Shown piece by piece: positions 16,726 through 25,991 of a DNA stretch of 64,000 nt. The stretch's first letter is position 1; every line of letters starts with the position of its first letter. This DNA comes from an uncultured Oceanospirillaceae bacterium (GTDB lineage: Bacteria > Pseudomonadota > Gammaproteobacteria > Pseudomonadales > Balneatricaceae). Where the stretch lies: the NCBI GenBank assembly GCA_913057435.1, contig CAJXNY010000006.1, forward strand, positions 62,001 through 126,000, in the 5' to 3' direction. The translations under genes and the position numbers were made by a program. The notes under the pieces were generated by a model. It was not told the DNA's origin, made no database searches, and saw only the letters and a program-made list of their open reading frames with translations.

Positions 16726-19071
16726 ATGGGAAGCTTACGCGCCAAGGTTTTTGTTTTATTCGTCGCCCTGTTATTGCTGGTACAGGCGCTGTCTTTATGG
16801 ACGGTTTACCAGGCCAACCAGCGTCAGGAGCAGCAACAGGTCAGCTATCGGCTGGACACTGCGGTGTCGGTTTTTCGAACTCAGTTTGAAAGCCGACGTT
16901 ATTATCTGGATGCTTTTGCCCAGACAGCTGCCCGTGATTATGGCCTTAAAGAAGTGTTTGGTGCCGACGGTAAAAGTTTTCTGGTAGCGCTGAATAATCA
17001 CCGCAAGCGCATTAACGCGGATATGGCGATTGCTGTGGATGCGGATAAAAAAGTGATTGGTCAGTTGCTGAAACAGCCAGAAGCCGACGGTGGCAAGGTC
17101 CGGCTGGGGCCTGGTCGTGGTGAGTTGTTCAGTGGCAGCCAGTGGCTGACTGACAGCGCCAGTGCCGTGCTGTGCCCGGTGGAAGAGGCTGTTTATCAGA
17201 TCAGCTTTTCGCCGCTCAAAAGTGGCCATGCCATCATCGGCTGGGTGGGCTTTGGCTATCGCATTGATCAGGCACTGGCGGGTGAATTTGCTGACATCAC
17301 CGGCCTGAATATCGACTTTATGTTGCAGATGGCCGATAAAAACTGGCGCTCTCTGGCCTATGCTGCGCCGTTTGAGGGGGCGATTAAAGTTGAAGGGCAG
17401 GGCCTGGAAATTATTAATGGCAACATTCCGCCAGGGTTGATTGCTGTTACTGAGCAGATTGGTGATGCCGAAGGCCAGCCCGTGCGAGCGGCGATTTATG
17501 GCTCGCGCTCCAGCCTGCTGGAAACCATTCAGGACAGCTGGTGGCATTTATTGGCGCTGGAAGGCGGCATTATCTTACTGGCCATGCTGGCAGCGTATCT
17601 GGTTGCCGGTGGTATCAGCCGACCGGTGAAACGGCTGGTACAGCAGGCCCGGCATATTGCCAGCGGCAACTATGACAGCCGGGTACAGGTCAGCGAGAAC
17701 AATGAGCTTGGCCAGCTGGCTAATGAGTTTAACCAGATGCAGCAGGCGGTACTGGTACGCGAGCAGGCGATCAGCCATCGGCTATATCATGACTCGCTGA
17801 CTGAACTGCCGAACCGCAACCATCTGATGCAGCTGCTGGAGCAGATGCATGCTCGCCATGATAAAGCCTTTACCCTGTTTCACCTGGATGTACGCCGTAC
17901 CCGTACCGTCAACGATACCCTGGGCTACGAAGCAGGCGACAAGCTGATTCAGGAAGTCGGTCAGCGCCTGAGTGCACTCAGCGGCAAGTTGCAGTTTGGC
18001 CACCTGGGGGCGGATGAGTTTGTGTTGCTGGTGGAGGGAATTGAGCCGCAGCAGATCGAACAATGGTGCGAACGGATCTCCCAGGCGATGGACGCTCCTT
18101 TAGGGGGTGAAGAAATCCAGCTGCACCTGCAACTGCACGGCGGTATTGCCTGTGCGCCGCAGGATGCCTGTACGGCGGTACAGCTGTTACAAAAAGCGGA
18201 TACGGCACTGAGTCACGGTAAGCGTAGCGGTAACCCGTTCCAGCGTTACGACTCTGCCATGGATGCAGATTCTGCCCGCCGCCTGAGCCTGGTGAATGAC
18301 CTTAAAGCGGCGATTGAACAGGGCCAGCTAGTGCTGTTCTATCAGCCGAAACTGGACATGAAAACCGGGATCATTAACCACCTGGAAGCCCTGGTGCGCT
18401 GGATTCATCCAGAACAGGGCATGGTGCCGCCGGATGCTTTTATCTCCATTGCTGAACAGACAGGCCAGATCGATAATCTGACTAACTGGGTGGTGCGTGA
18501 AGCCGCCCGTCAGTACAACGTCTGGGCGCAGGCTGGGCTTATTTTATCGATTGCGGTGAATATCTCGGCGGATAACCTGAAAAACTCCGGCTTTACCCGT
18601 GAACTGGGGGATATCTGGCAAGAGTTTCAGTTGCCAAAGGATGCACTGTCGCTGGAAGTTACCGAAAGCGCGGTGGTGGTTGACCCGGCCTGTGCGATTG
18701 CCATGCTGTGTGAGATTCGAGAGGCAGGTATCAAATTGTCGATTGATGATTATGGCACGGGGTACTCATCGCTGGCCCAGTTGAAGCAACTGCCGGTGGA
18801 TGAGCTGAAAATAGACCGCTCGTTTGTCGATAAAGTGTCCTGCGATGTCGATGATCAGATTATTGTCCGTTCGACCATCCGTATGGCTCAGGATATGGGG
18901 CTGTCGGTGGTCGCCGAAGGAATAGAAGACCAGCCCACACTGGACTGGCTGGCAGCACAGGGCTGTGATCTGGCCCAGGGCTACTTTATCAGTCGCCCGC
19001 AGCCTGCCGATGCATTAGTTGAGTGGCTGTCGGACAGCCCTTACGACCCCCGAAGGAGTACGGTGGAATGA
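16726..19071 (+). CDS. Membrane GGDEF-EAL protein, probable c-di-GMP phosphodiesterase
   Basis: Inner-membrane signalling protein of 781 aa. It has a transmembrane helix (about 7-27), a periplasmic sensor of about 240 residues, a second helix (about 270-292), HAMP (about 293-345), GGDEF (about 355-510) and EAL (about 525-775). The EAL residues are intact: EALVRW, NISADN, LEVTESAV, IDDYGTGYSSL, LKIDRSF, VVAEGIED and QGYFISRP. The GGDEF motif is GADEF, and the upstream LDLDxFKxIND motif is LDVRRTRTVND, so cyclase activity is doubtful. Predicted net action is c-di-GMP hydrolysis. It overlaps the next gene by 4 bp. Confidence 0.92.
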   Translation: MGSLRAKVFVLFVALLLLVQALSLWTVYQANQRQEQQQVSYRLDTAVSVFRTQFESRRYYLDAFAQTAARDYGLKEVFGADGKSFLVALNNHRKRINADMAIAVDADKKVIGQLLKQPEADGGKVRLGPGRGELFSGSQWLTDSASAVLCPVEEAVYQISFSPLKSGHAIIGWVGFGYRIDQALAGEFADITGLNIDFMLQMADKNWRSLAYAAPFEGAIKVEGQGLEIINGNIPPGLIAVTEQIGDAEGQPVRAAIYGSRSSLLETIQDSWWHLLALEGGIILLAMLAAYLVAGGISRPVKRLVQQARHIASGNYDSRVQVSENNELGQLANEFNQMQQAVLVREQAISHRLYHDSLTELPNRNHLMQLLEQMHARHDKAFTLFHLDVRRTRTVNDTLGYEAGDKLIQEVGQRLSALSGKLQFGHLGADEFVLLVEGIEPQQIEQWCERISQAMDAPLGGEEIQLHLQLHGGIACAPQDACTAVQLLQKADTALSHGKRSGNPFQRYDSAMDADSARRLSLVNDLKAAIEQGQLVLFYQPKLDMKTGIINHLEALVRWIHPEQGMVPPDAFISIAEQTGQIDNLTNWVVREAARQYNVWAQAGLILSIAVNISADNLKNSGFTRELGDIWQEFQLPKDALSLEVTESAVVVDPACAIAMLCEIREAGIKLSIDDYGTGYSSLAQLKQLPVDELKIDRSFVDKVSCDVDDQIIVRSTIRMAQDMGLSVVAEGIEDQPTLDWLAAQGCDLAQGYFISRPQPADALVEWLSDSPYDPRRSTVE

Positions 19072-20294
19072 AGTATACCTGGTTGCCATTGATAGCACTG
19101 GTTGCCCCCCCAGTTCAGGCGGTAGAAGCGGATCTGGCTGGGATTCTTGATCTGCGTTATAGCGTGACTGACGGCATCGATAGTTACGTGAACGGCGGGC
19201 TGGGCAAGTTTCGCTATAACGATGGTGATCAGCTGTCGATTGCGCAGGCGGGGCTGGCAGGCAAACTTGTATGGGACAATAACCTCAGCCTGCACGCGGT
19301 CGCTAATGGTTACCTGGACGGTGTTGAGGATGGCCTGGGGCTGACCGAGGTTTATCTCAAATACCGCACCTTACCTTCCGCTGGCGGGCTGCGTCAGGGG
19401 CTACGGCTGGGTATTTTCTATCCGGCGATCTCGCTGGAGAATAACGCAACGGCCTGGTCGACGCCCAATACCTTAACGCCTTCCACCATGAACAGCTGGG
19501 TGGGGGAAGAGTTACGTTCTACCGGGCTGGAATATACCGCTGAATGGCTGGGCCGTTTCAGTGGTCGCCCTTACGATCTCAAGCTGCAAGGGTCGGTGTT
19601 TGTGCGTAACGACCCGGCCGGTGCTGAGCTGTCCTGGCATGGCTGGATGCAGAGCAGCCGTCAGACCCTGCTGCATGAAAAGCTGCCGGTGCAGAATATG
19701 CCTGCCCGTCAGACCGTGTTGTCGAAGCAGGCTGCTTTTTCTGATCCTTTCCATGAAGATGACGACCGACCGGGTTACACCCTCAGTGGTGAAGTGAAAT
19801 TCCCCCGTAAGGGGCTCTTACAGCTGGGCTGGTTTGATAACCGGGCGATTCCTTATCAACAGACTAACGGTCAGTATGGCTGGCGTACCCGCTTTGGCTG
19901 GGCTGGCTTTCGCTGGAAGCTGCCGGGTCGCTTCAGCCTCAGCGGTCAGGTGATGCAGGGCGATACCCTGATGCAGAAGCCAAGCCGGGAAGATGTGGTA
20001 AACAACGATTACCGTAGTGGCTGGCTGGCCCTGAGCTGGTCGGCAAAACCGCACCGTGTTACCGGTCGGGTGGAAGAGTTCTCAGTGACTGATAATGATG
20101 AAACCTGGGGTGATAATAACGACGAATATGGTAAAGCCTTCACCCTGGCTTACCGTTACCAGCTGCAGAAAAACTGGTTTCTGCTCAGTGAGTTTAACTG
20201 GCTGCAGAGTACGCGCGGTGGCCGAATGTACGAGAATCAACCGGTTGATCTGGTCGAACGTCAACTGCAGTTCGCCAGCCGCTATTACTTCTGA
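19068..20294 (+). CDS. Outer-membrane beta-barrel protein, function unknown
   Basis: Predicted outer-membrane protein of 408 aa. The signal peptide MKYTWLPLIALVAPPVQA precedes VEADL. Alternating amphipathic strands rich in aromatic residues run throughout, and the chain ends in FASRYYF, a C-terminal Phe that the BAM machinery recognises. The ATG overlaps the stop of the GGDEF-EAL gene in ATGA. No porin family is recognised with confidence. Co-transcription with the c-di-GMP protein suggests regulated surface function. Confidence 0.75.
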   Translation: MKYTWLPLIALVAPPVQAVEADLAGILDLRYSVTDGIDSYVNGGLGKFRYNDGDQLSIAQAGLAGKLVWDNNLSLHAVANGYLDGVEDGLGLTEVYLKYRTLPSAGGLRQGLRLGIFYPAISLENNATAWSTPNTLTPSTMNSWVGEELRSTGLEYTAEWLGRFSGRPYDLKLQGSVFVRNDPAGAELSWHGWMQSSRQTLLHEKLPVQNMPARQTVLSKQAAFSDPFHEDDDRPGYTLSGEVKFPRKGLLQLGWFDNRAIPYQQTNGQYGWRTRFGWAGFRWKLPGRFSLSGQVMQGDTLMQKPSREDVVNNDYRSGWLALSWSAKPHRVTGRVEEFSVTDNDETWGDNNDEYGKAFTLAYRYQLQKNWFLLSEFNWLQSTRGGRMYENQPVDLVERQLQFASRYYF

Positions 20295-20355
20295 CAGGTC
20301 GTTATCTACGACCAAAAGCTAAAGGCCCAGGGCTATTCGGCCCAGGCTCTGCCTC

Positions 20356-20384
20356 TGCGGTAAGCGATTGTTTTGGTGTATAAT
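20356..20384 (+). promoter_or_regulatory. Candidate promoter of the fumarase gene
   Basis: A consensus -10 box TATAAT lies at 20379-20384, followed by the GC-rich discriminator CCGCGCCC. The -35 region is poor. The 5' leader would be about 110 nt. A GC-rich discriminator is typical of stringently controlled promoters, but that is inference. Confidence 0.45.
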
Positions 20385-20501
20385 CCGCGCCCATGATAAC
20401 CGGGCACCCGCAATATGTGGTCAGCTCGAATTACTACCGTGGCACGACAGCGGCTTGCCGCAGCCCGTTCGCCTTCACCAGAGTTTACAGGAGAGCCTCC
20501 T

Positions 20502-22010
20502 ATGTCTGTTATCCGTCAAGATGACTTCGTCAACTCCATTGCCGATGCCTTGCAGTTTATCTCCTATTATCACCCCATTGATTTTATCCAGGGTGTGCAC
20601 GAAGCGTATCTGAAAGAGCAGAACCCGGCGGCGAAAGACGCCATGGCGCAGATCCTGATCAACTCCCGTATGTGTGCCGAAGGCCAGCGTCCAATCTGTC
20701 AGGATACCGGTATCGTTACCGTGTTCCTGAAAGTGGGTATGGATGTGCAGTGGGATGCCAAAATGAACGTAACCGATATGGTGAACGAAGGCGTACGTCG
20801 CGCTTACACCCACCCGGATAACGTTCTGCGTGCCTCTATTCTGGCCGACCCTGCGGGTAAGCGTCAGAACACCAAAGACAACACGCCTGCGGTGATCCAC
20901 TACGAAATCGTTGAAGGCGGCGAAGTTGAAGTACATGTAGCGGCGAAAGGCGGCGGCTCCGAGAATAAATCCAAGATGGTGATGCTCAATCCATCTGATA
21001 GCATTGTTGAGTGGGTGAAGAAAACCGTACCGACCATGGGTGCAGGCTGGTGTCCACCAGGCATGCTGGGTCTGGGTATTGGTGGTACGGCTGAGAAAGC
21101 AGCCGTATTGGCGAAAGAATCGCTGATGGACCCGATCGACATTCACGACATTCGCGAGCGTGGCCCGCAGAACCGTGTTGAAGAGCTGCGGCTGGAAATC
21201 ATGGATGCGGTGAACGATCTGGGTATCGGTGCGCAGGGCCTGGGCGGTCTGACCACCGTACTGGATGTCAAAATCAAGGATTACCCGACCCACGCAGCAT
21301 CGCTGCCAGTGTGCATGATTCCAAACTGTGCTGCGACCCGTCACACTCACTTCACTCTGAACGGCAATGGCCCAGCAATCCTGACGCCACCAAGCCTGGA
21401 TCAGTGGCCAGAAGTCACCTTCGAAGTCGGTGCCAGTACCCGTCGTGTGGATCTGAACACCGTGACGCCGGAAGATGTACTGAGCTGGAAGCCTGGCGAG
21501 ACTGTTCTGCTCAACGGTAAAATGCTGACCGGCCGTGATGCGGCACACAAGCGCATGGTTGAGATGCTGGATAGAGGCGAAGAGCTGCCGGTTGATCTGA
21601 AAGGTCGCTTTATCTACTACGTAGGTCCGGTTGATCCAGTGGGTGATGAAGTTGTAGGTCCGGCTGGCCCGACAACTGCGACCCGGATGGATAAGTTCAC
21701 CCGTCAGGTCATTGAAAGCACTGGCCTGCTGGGCATGATCGGTAAATCCGAGCGCGGTCCGGTGGCCATTGAAGCGATCAAGGACAACAAAGCGGTTTAC
21801 CTGATGGCAGTTGGCGGCGCGGCGTACCTGGTATCCAAGGCGATCACCAATGCCGAAGTACTGGCCTTCCCAGAGATGGGGATGGAAGCGATCTACGAGT
21901 TCGATGTGAAAGATATGCCGGTAACGGTGGCGGTTGATAGCAACGGCGAGTCTGTCCACAACACCGGCCCGGCCAAGTGGAAACAGATCATTGCAGAACA
22001 GGTGAGCTAA
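20502..22010 (+). CDS. Class I fumarate hydratase ([4Fe-4S])
   Basis: Oxygen-sensitive iron-sulfur fumarase of the TCA cycle, fumarate to malate, 502 aa. This is the single-chain form with the alpha domain (about 10-285) and the swivelling beta domain (about 290-490). The three cluster cysteines are in RPICQDTGI, GAGWCPPGMLG and LPVCMIPNCAATRH. C-terminal PVTVAVDSNGESVHNTGPAKW is family-typical. The ATG at 20502 has AGGAGA upstream; the ORF extends further upstream, but homology begins here. An intrinsic terminator follows. Confidence 0.95.
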   Translation: MSVIRQDDFVNSIADALQFISYYHPIDFIQGVHEAYLKEQNPAAKDAMAQILINSRMCAEGQRPICQDTGIVTVFLKVGMDVQWDAKMNVTDMVNEGVRRAYTHPDNVLRASILADPAGKRQNTKDNTPAVIHYEIVEGGEVEVHVAAKGGGSENKSKMVMLNPSDSIVEWVKKTVPTMGAGWCPPGMLGLGIGGTAEKAAVLAKESLMDPIDIHDIRERGPQNRVEELRLEIMDAVNDLGIGAQGLGGLTTVLDVKIKDYPTHAASLPVCMIPNCAATRHTHFTLNGNGPAILTPPSLDQWPEVTFEVGASTRRVDLNTVTPEDVLSWKPGETVLLNGKMLTGRDAAHKRMVEMLDRGEELPVDLKGRFIYYVGPVDPVGDEVVGPAGPTTATRMDKFTRQVIESTGLLGMIGKSERGPVAIEAIKDNKAVYLMAVGGAAYLVSKAITNAEVLAFPEMGMEAIYEFDVKDMPVTVAVDSNGESVHNTGPAKWKQIIAEQVS

Positions 22011-22033
22011 GCTTGCGGGTGTGTTAATGAACT

Positions 22034-22062
22034 AAAAACGCGGCTGATCAGCCGCGTTTTTT
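22034..22062. terminator. Bidirectional intrinsic terminator, fumarase / plsY
   Basis: Perfect 13-bp palindromic stem AAAACGCGGCTGA / TCAGCCGCGTTTT followed by T residues on both strands. It lies between the convergent fumarase and plsY genes and can serve both. Confidence 0.9.
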
Positions 22063-22084
22063 GTGCCCGCACGTTAGTGCCTGT

Positions 22085-22672
22085 TCAGAGTTTTGACTCT
22101 TCTCCACGTATCAGCCGGTAGGCATTCGTCCAGTGGCGGCTCAGCAGCAGACCGCTGATCGCGCTGAACAGCAAGGTCAGCTCGGGGCTGATCAGCCAGC
22201 TTAGTGCGGGTGTCAGCATTGCGGTGCAGATTGATGCCAGTGACGCGATACGGCTGAATGCCATAATCAGCGCCCAGCTCAACAGTAACACCAGCGCCAG
22301 CGGCCAGCTGATCGCCAGGGCGATCCCCAGTCCGGTGGCCACACCTTTGCCACCGTGTCGCGGGTTAAAGCAGGGAACCATATGGCCAAGCAGGGCTGCC
22401 AGCCCACACAGGCTCTGAATGTCTATACTCTGATTCAACCAGCGGGCGACCATTACTGCCACCAGGCCCTTGCCGGTGTCACCCAGCAAGGTATAGGCTG
22501 CGGCCCGGCGATTGCCGATGCGTAAAACATTACTTGCACCCGGGTTACCGGAGCCCTGTTGACGAGGGTCGGCGATGCCCATAGAGTGGCACACCAAAAT
22601 CGCACTCGGCAGCGAGCCTGCCAGATAGGCCAGCAGTACCAGCAAAATGGTCAGCTGATCAATGTGCGCCAT
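22085..22672 (-). CDS. plsY: Glycerol-3-phosphate acyltransferase PlsY
   Basis: Inner-membrane acyl-phosphate:glycerol-3-phosphate acyltransferase, the first step of phospholipid synthesis, 195 aa. The three conserved loops are present: GSGNPGASNVLR (about 38-49), GDTGKGLVAV and HGGKGVATGLG. Several transmembrane helices are evident. ATG at 22672 (MAHIDQLT) is preferred over the in-frame TTG at 22684. It is divergent from folB by 24 bp, a standard arrangement in Gammaproteobacteria. Confidence 0.93.
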   Translation of the reverse strand: MAHIDQLTILLVLLAYLAGSLPSAILVCHSMGIADPRQQGSGNPGASNVLRIGNRRAAAYTLLGDTGKGLVAVMVARWLNQSIDIQSLCGLAALLGHMVPCFNPRHGGKGVATGLGIALAISWPLALVLLLSWALIMAFSRIASLASICTAMLTPALSWLISPELTLLFSAISGLLLSRHWTNAYRLIRGEESKL

Positions 22673-22696
22673 GAAGTATCTCAACAGGTCAGGTGA

Positions 22697-23053
22697 ATGG
22701 ACATAGTCTACATACGCGAACTCGAGGTTGAAACGGTCATTGGTATCTACGACTGGGAGCGTGAGATCCGCCAGACCGTCTCCCTTGATCTGGAGATGGG
22801 CACTGATATTAATGCAGCGGCATCCACAGAAGATATTGATAACACACTCAATTATAAAAGTGTAAGCGACAGATTAATCGACTTTATCAGCGAAAGTGAA
22901 TTTTTGCTGGTAGAAACCATGGCCCAGCAGATTGCCGACATCGTGATGAACGAGTTTGGTGTGCGCTGGTTGCGGCTGCGACTGGGCAAGCCCGGAGCAG
23001 TGCCAACCGCGCGTGATGTGGGCGTAATTATTGAGCGTGGAGAGCGCTTCTGA
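22697..23053 (+). CDS. folB: Dihydroneopterin aldolase FolB
   Basis: Folate-pathway enzyme, 118 aa, that converts 7,8-dihydroneopterin to 6-hydroxymethyl-dihydropterin. The start MDIVYIRELEVETVIGIYDWERE, the TLNYKSVSDRL segment and the catalytic-region KPGAV...ARDVGVIIERG are all family-typical. Its stop overlaps the folK start by one base (TGATG), which indicates translational coupling of two consecutive pathway steps. Confidence 0.94.
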   Translation: MDIVYIRELEVETVIGIYDWEREIRQTVSLDLEMGTDINAAASTEDIDNTLNYKSVSDRLIDFISESEFLLVETMAQQIADIVMNEFGVRWLRLRLGKPGAVPTARDVGVIIERGERF

Positions 23054-23568
23054 TGGCACAGGTATATGTCAGCATAGGTAGCAATCAGCAGCGTGAGCAT
23101 TACATTCTCAGCTGTCTGGATGCACTTGCAGACAACTTTGGTGAGCTGATGCTTTCCTCGGTCTTTGAAAGTGAAGCGGTGGGTTTCAGAGGTGACAATT
23201 TCTACAACATGGTGGTGGGGTTTACTACCACACTGGGTGTTGCTGAACTGTCCCGTGCGCTGAAAGCCATTGAAGATGTGAATGGCCGTACCCGCACAGG
23301 TCCCAAGTTCAGTGGTCGTACTCTGGATATTGATATCCTCACCTATGACCAGTGCTATGGTGATTGTGAAGGGATTCAGCTGCCACGCGATGAAATTCTG
23401 AAAAATGCCTTTGTGCTCTGGCCGCTGGCACAAATTGCGCCTCAGGTTCAGCACCCGGTGACAGGGCAGAGCTATGCCGAGCTCTGGCAGGCCTATGATC
23501 GTACCCGCCAGGTACTGTGGCCCGTCGCGTTCAGCTGGCGTGGTCAGGATTTTTCCAGCCCGGCCTGA
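23053..23568 (+). CDS. folK: 6-hydroxymethyl-dihydropterin pyrophosphokinase FolK
   Basis: Enzyme of 171 aa that pyrophosphorylates the product of FolB, using ATP. The start VYVSIGSNQQREHYI and the Mg-binding motif GPKFSGRTLDIDILTYD (about residues 82-98) are conserved. Coupled to folB upstream. Confidence 0.94.
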   Translation: MAQVYVSIGSNQQREHYILSCLDALADNFGELMLSSVFESEAVGFRGDNFYNMVVGFTTTLGVAELSRALKAIEDVNGRTRTGPKFSGRTLDIDILTYDQCYGDCEGIQLPRDEILKNAFVLWPLAQIAPQVQHPVTGQSYAELWQAYDRTRQVLWPVAFSWRGQDFSSPA

Positions 23569-23588
23569 AAAACCAGTTCAGATGCTAT

Positions 23589-23615
23589 CAGACAACCTGC
23601 CCAGCGGGTTGTCTG
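23589..23615. other. Hairpin downstream of folK
   Basis: Inverted repeat CAGACAACC / GGTTGTCTG around a GC-rich loop, about 20 bp after the folK stop. There is no T-run, so termination is possible but unproven. Confidence 0.4.
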
Positions 23616-23726
23616 CTCCCATACACTTCCATACAAAATACCCACAGACAGCTGCGCCTGGTCGCTGTCAGACTGATGCAGTCGTAAACTGCCCTCCGGC
23701 TACAATCTGACCCCAGGGATATCACC

Positions 23727-25016
23727 ATGGCTCGTCTTTTCCTGACACTCTACATTGGCTTACTGGCTTCTGTTTTTGCATTTACCTTTTCTGTTAATTA
23801 CCTGGCCTCCGAGTATCTGCTTGATGTGGATCAGGTGGACGCTCAGCAGAGGGTCCAGGGCTATGTGGATCTGGTGGATGAAATCCATATGCTGGCTGGA
23901 CCCGAGCGGGCGAGGGCGGCAATGGAGCGTGTGGCCAGGACCAATAACCAGATTCTGACGGTAGTCACTGAGGCTGAATTACTCACTCTGGCTGAGTTGC
24001 ATGTTCTGCCGCCCTCAGGCGTAGAAATTGGGAGCCAGGAAAATGACCGTGAAGAGGCCTCATATTTCCGCCTGGCGACGGGGCCTGAGATCTATCGGAT
24101 TGAGCCAGATCTGGACTCCAGAATGTGGAAAACCGCTCTGTTACTGACTCAGGGGTCTAGGTGGGGATTCCTTATCGTTAATGGTATTTGTATCTGTATC
24201 TGGGTTTATCTGCTGCAACGCAAACTGAAAATGCTGGAGCATTCGGCGTTGCAGATTGCCGAGGGGGAGTTTTCCGCCCGTGCGCCGACCAAAGGGCGTT
24301 ACTGTATTGGTAGCCTGAACAAGTCTTTTAACCGTATGGCAGAGCGTATCGAGCAGTTGATGGCCAGTCATAAACGGCTGACCAATGCCGTAGCTCATGA
24401 GCTGCGTACCCCCATTTTTCGGCTGCGCTGTCAGCTGGCGCTGCTGGAGCATGGCCAACCCAAAGTGGAGCATCAGGGGTTTGTCGATGGGATGGAGGAG
24501 GACCTGGCCGAACTGGATAGTATGGTCGACGAGCTGCTCAGCTATGCCCGACTGGAGCGTGCAGGCTTACCAATGCAATGTGAAATACGCGAGCTCAATG
24601 GCTGGCTGAGCGCACAAGAGCTGCGTCTTGCGGCGAACTGCCATCACCCGCTGGTGTTGAAACTGGCTGGGGAAGAGCACTGTGAATTTGACTCTCACTT
24701 GCTATTACGTGCTCTGACCAATCTGGTGCGCAATGCCGACCGTTATGCTAATCAGCGGGTTGAAATCCGCCTGGTGGTGGCAGCGCAATGGCTGCAGATC
24801 TGTGTGGATGATGATGGCCCGGGTATCCCGGAAGCTGACCGGCAGCGGGTACTGGAGCCTTTTGAGCGACTGGATACCGCCCGCGACCGCCAGAGCGGTG
24901 GTCATGGCCTGGGGTTATCCATTGTGAAGGAGATCGTGCAGCAGCATGGTGGTCAGGTTGAGATCGGTGACTCACCGCTCGGTGGTGCGCGCATTGTACT
25001 GAGCCTGCCTCGGTAA
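23727..25016 (+). CDS. Membrane histidine kinase, RstB-like, without adjacent regulator
   Basis: Sensor kinase of 429 aa, near the length of E. coli RstB (433). It has helix 1 (about 4-26), a short periplasmic domain, helix 2 (about 148-168) and HAMP. The H-box is AVAHELRTPIFRLRCQLALL, with the phosphoacceptor His at about residue 228. HATPase motifs follow: LTNLVRNADRYA, VDDDGPGIPE and GGHGLGLSIVKEI. No response regulator lies on either side, so its partner must be encoded elsewhere. The ligand is unknown. Confidence 0.88.
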   Translation: MARLFLTLYIGLLASVFAFTFSVNYLASEYLLDVDQVDAQQRVQGYVDLVDEIHMLAGPERARAAMERVARTNNQILTVVTEAELLTLAELHVLPPSGVEIGSQENDREEASYFRLATGPEIYRIEPDLDSRMWKTALLLTQGSRWGFLIVNGICICIWVYLLQRKLKMLEHSALQIAEGEFSARAPTKGRYCIGSLNKSFNRMAERIEQLMASHKRLTNAVAHELRTPIFRLRCQLALLEHGQPKVEHQGFVDGMEEDLAELDSMVDELLSYARLERAGLPMQCEIRELNGWLSAQELRLAANCHHPLVLKLAGEEHCEFDSHLLLRALTNLVRNADRYANQRVEIRLVVAAQWLQICVDDDGPGIPEADRQRVLEPFERLDTARDRQSGGHGLGLSIVKEIVQQHGGQVEIGDSPLGGARIVLSLPR

Positions 25017-25176
25017 ACCTTGGCCTATATATGCCCTGGAGCTATCCGGGGCAGCGTTATGTATGTACTGTCAGGCCCGGCGCATACAAAGCCATACGCT
25101 TTGCAGATAGTGTCCGTTACGCCCTTTCCCGATAATCATCTCATCACTTACTAACCTGTTATGAGATGTGAACACC

Positions 25177-25923
25177 ATGCAGAAAATGACCCTGTCAGGC
25201 CTGATCGCTTCCACGTTGTTAATCACCAGTGCGCCCCTGCTGGCCGGTGAGTTTACTGTGGGTGGCGGCGCGGTCAGCTTTAAATCACCTTATAAAGAAT
25301 TCAAAGATAATAGCAGTACCTCTCTGCTGGCCGAGTATGAAGGCGAGAACTTTAGCGTGGGCAGTAAAGGTATCAATTACCGCCTGTTGGGGAGCGATGA
25401 AGGCTCATTCAGCCTCTATGCCACCCTGGATTTTGTGGGCATGGGGTTTGATGACGGAGACTCAGCATTTTTTGCAGGCATGGCCGAGCGTGATAGCAGT
25501 TTTGATCTGGGGCTAAGTGCAGATTATAACTTTGGTGACTCTGTTATCAGCGCCAGAGTGTTGCATGATATCTCCGTCGCGCATGAAGGTTTTACCGCGG
25601 ATCTGAATTACAGCTACCAGCTACCTCTGGGAGAAACAGCGATGTTCGTGCCAATGGTGGGGGTAAACTACCTGAGTAAGAACTTTACCGACTATTACTT
25701 TGGTGTACGGGCCAGTGAAGCCACTGCCAGTCGGGCAGCCTATAAGGCAGACGCCACTGCCAATACTTATGTTGGCTACAGTGTCAATATGCCCCTGAAT
25801 GACAGCTGGAGTATTAATCACAGCGCCAGCTACATCTGGCTGGGTGATGAGATTACCGACTCTTCACTGGTTGATCGGGACACCAGCTGGTTCGCCTCGC
25901 TGGGTGTAGCGTACCGGTTCTGA
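25177..25923 (+). CDS. MipA/OmpV-family outer-membrane protein
   Basis: Predicted outer-membrane barrel of 248 aa. The signal peptide ends near APLLAGEF. Alternating strands end in SLGVAYRF with a terminal Phe. The pattern (GGGAVSFKSPYK...YFGVRASEATASRAAYKADATANTYVGYSV) fits the MipA/OmpV family, MltA-interacting or osmo-responsive. The ATG at 25177 is preferred; a GTG at 25168 is also in frame. It lies 160 bp after the orphan kinase, but a regulatory link is unproven. Confidence 0.8.
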   Translation: MQKMTLSGLIASTLLITSAPLLAGEFTVGGGAVSFKSPYKEFKDNSSTSLLAEYEGENFSVGSKGINYRLLGSDEGSFSLYATLDFVGMGFDDGDSAFFAGMAERDSSFDLGLSADYNFGDSVISARVLHDISVAHEGFTADLNYSYQLPLGETAMFVPMVGVNYLSKNFTDYYFGVRASEATASRAAYKADATANTYVGYSVNMPLNDSWSINHSASYIWLGDEITDSSLVDRDTSWFASLGVAYRF

Positions 25924-25991
25924 GTGGCGCAGCGCTGTGGCCGGTGCTGTTTCAGTTACTGTCGGGTATGGCGCTGATCGGCTTTGCGGTC

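Noticed and set aside
20475-21959. 494-codon minus-strand ORF antisense to fumarase
   Set aside because: It is the mirror of a strongly conserved class I fumarase; the translation is His/Arg/Phe-rich without any domain, and there is no sensible start.
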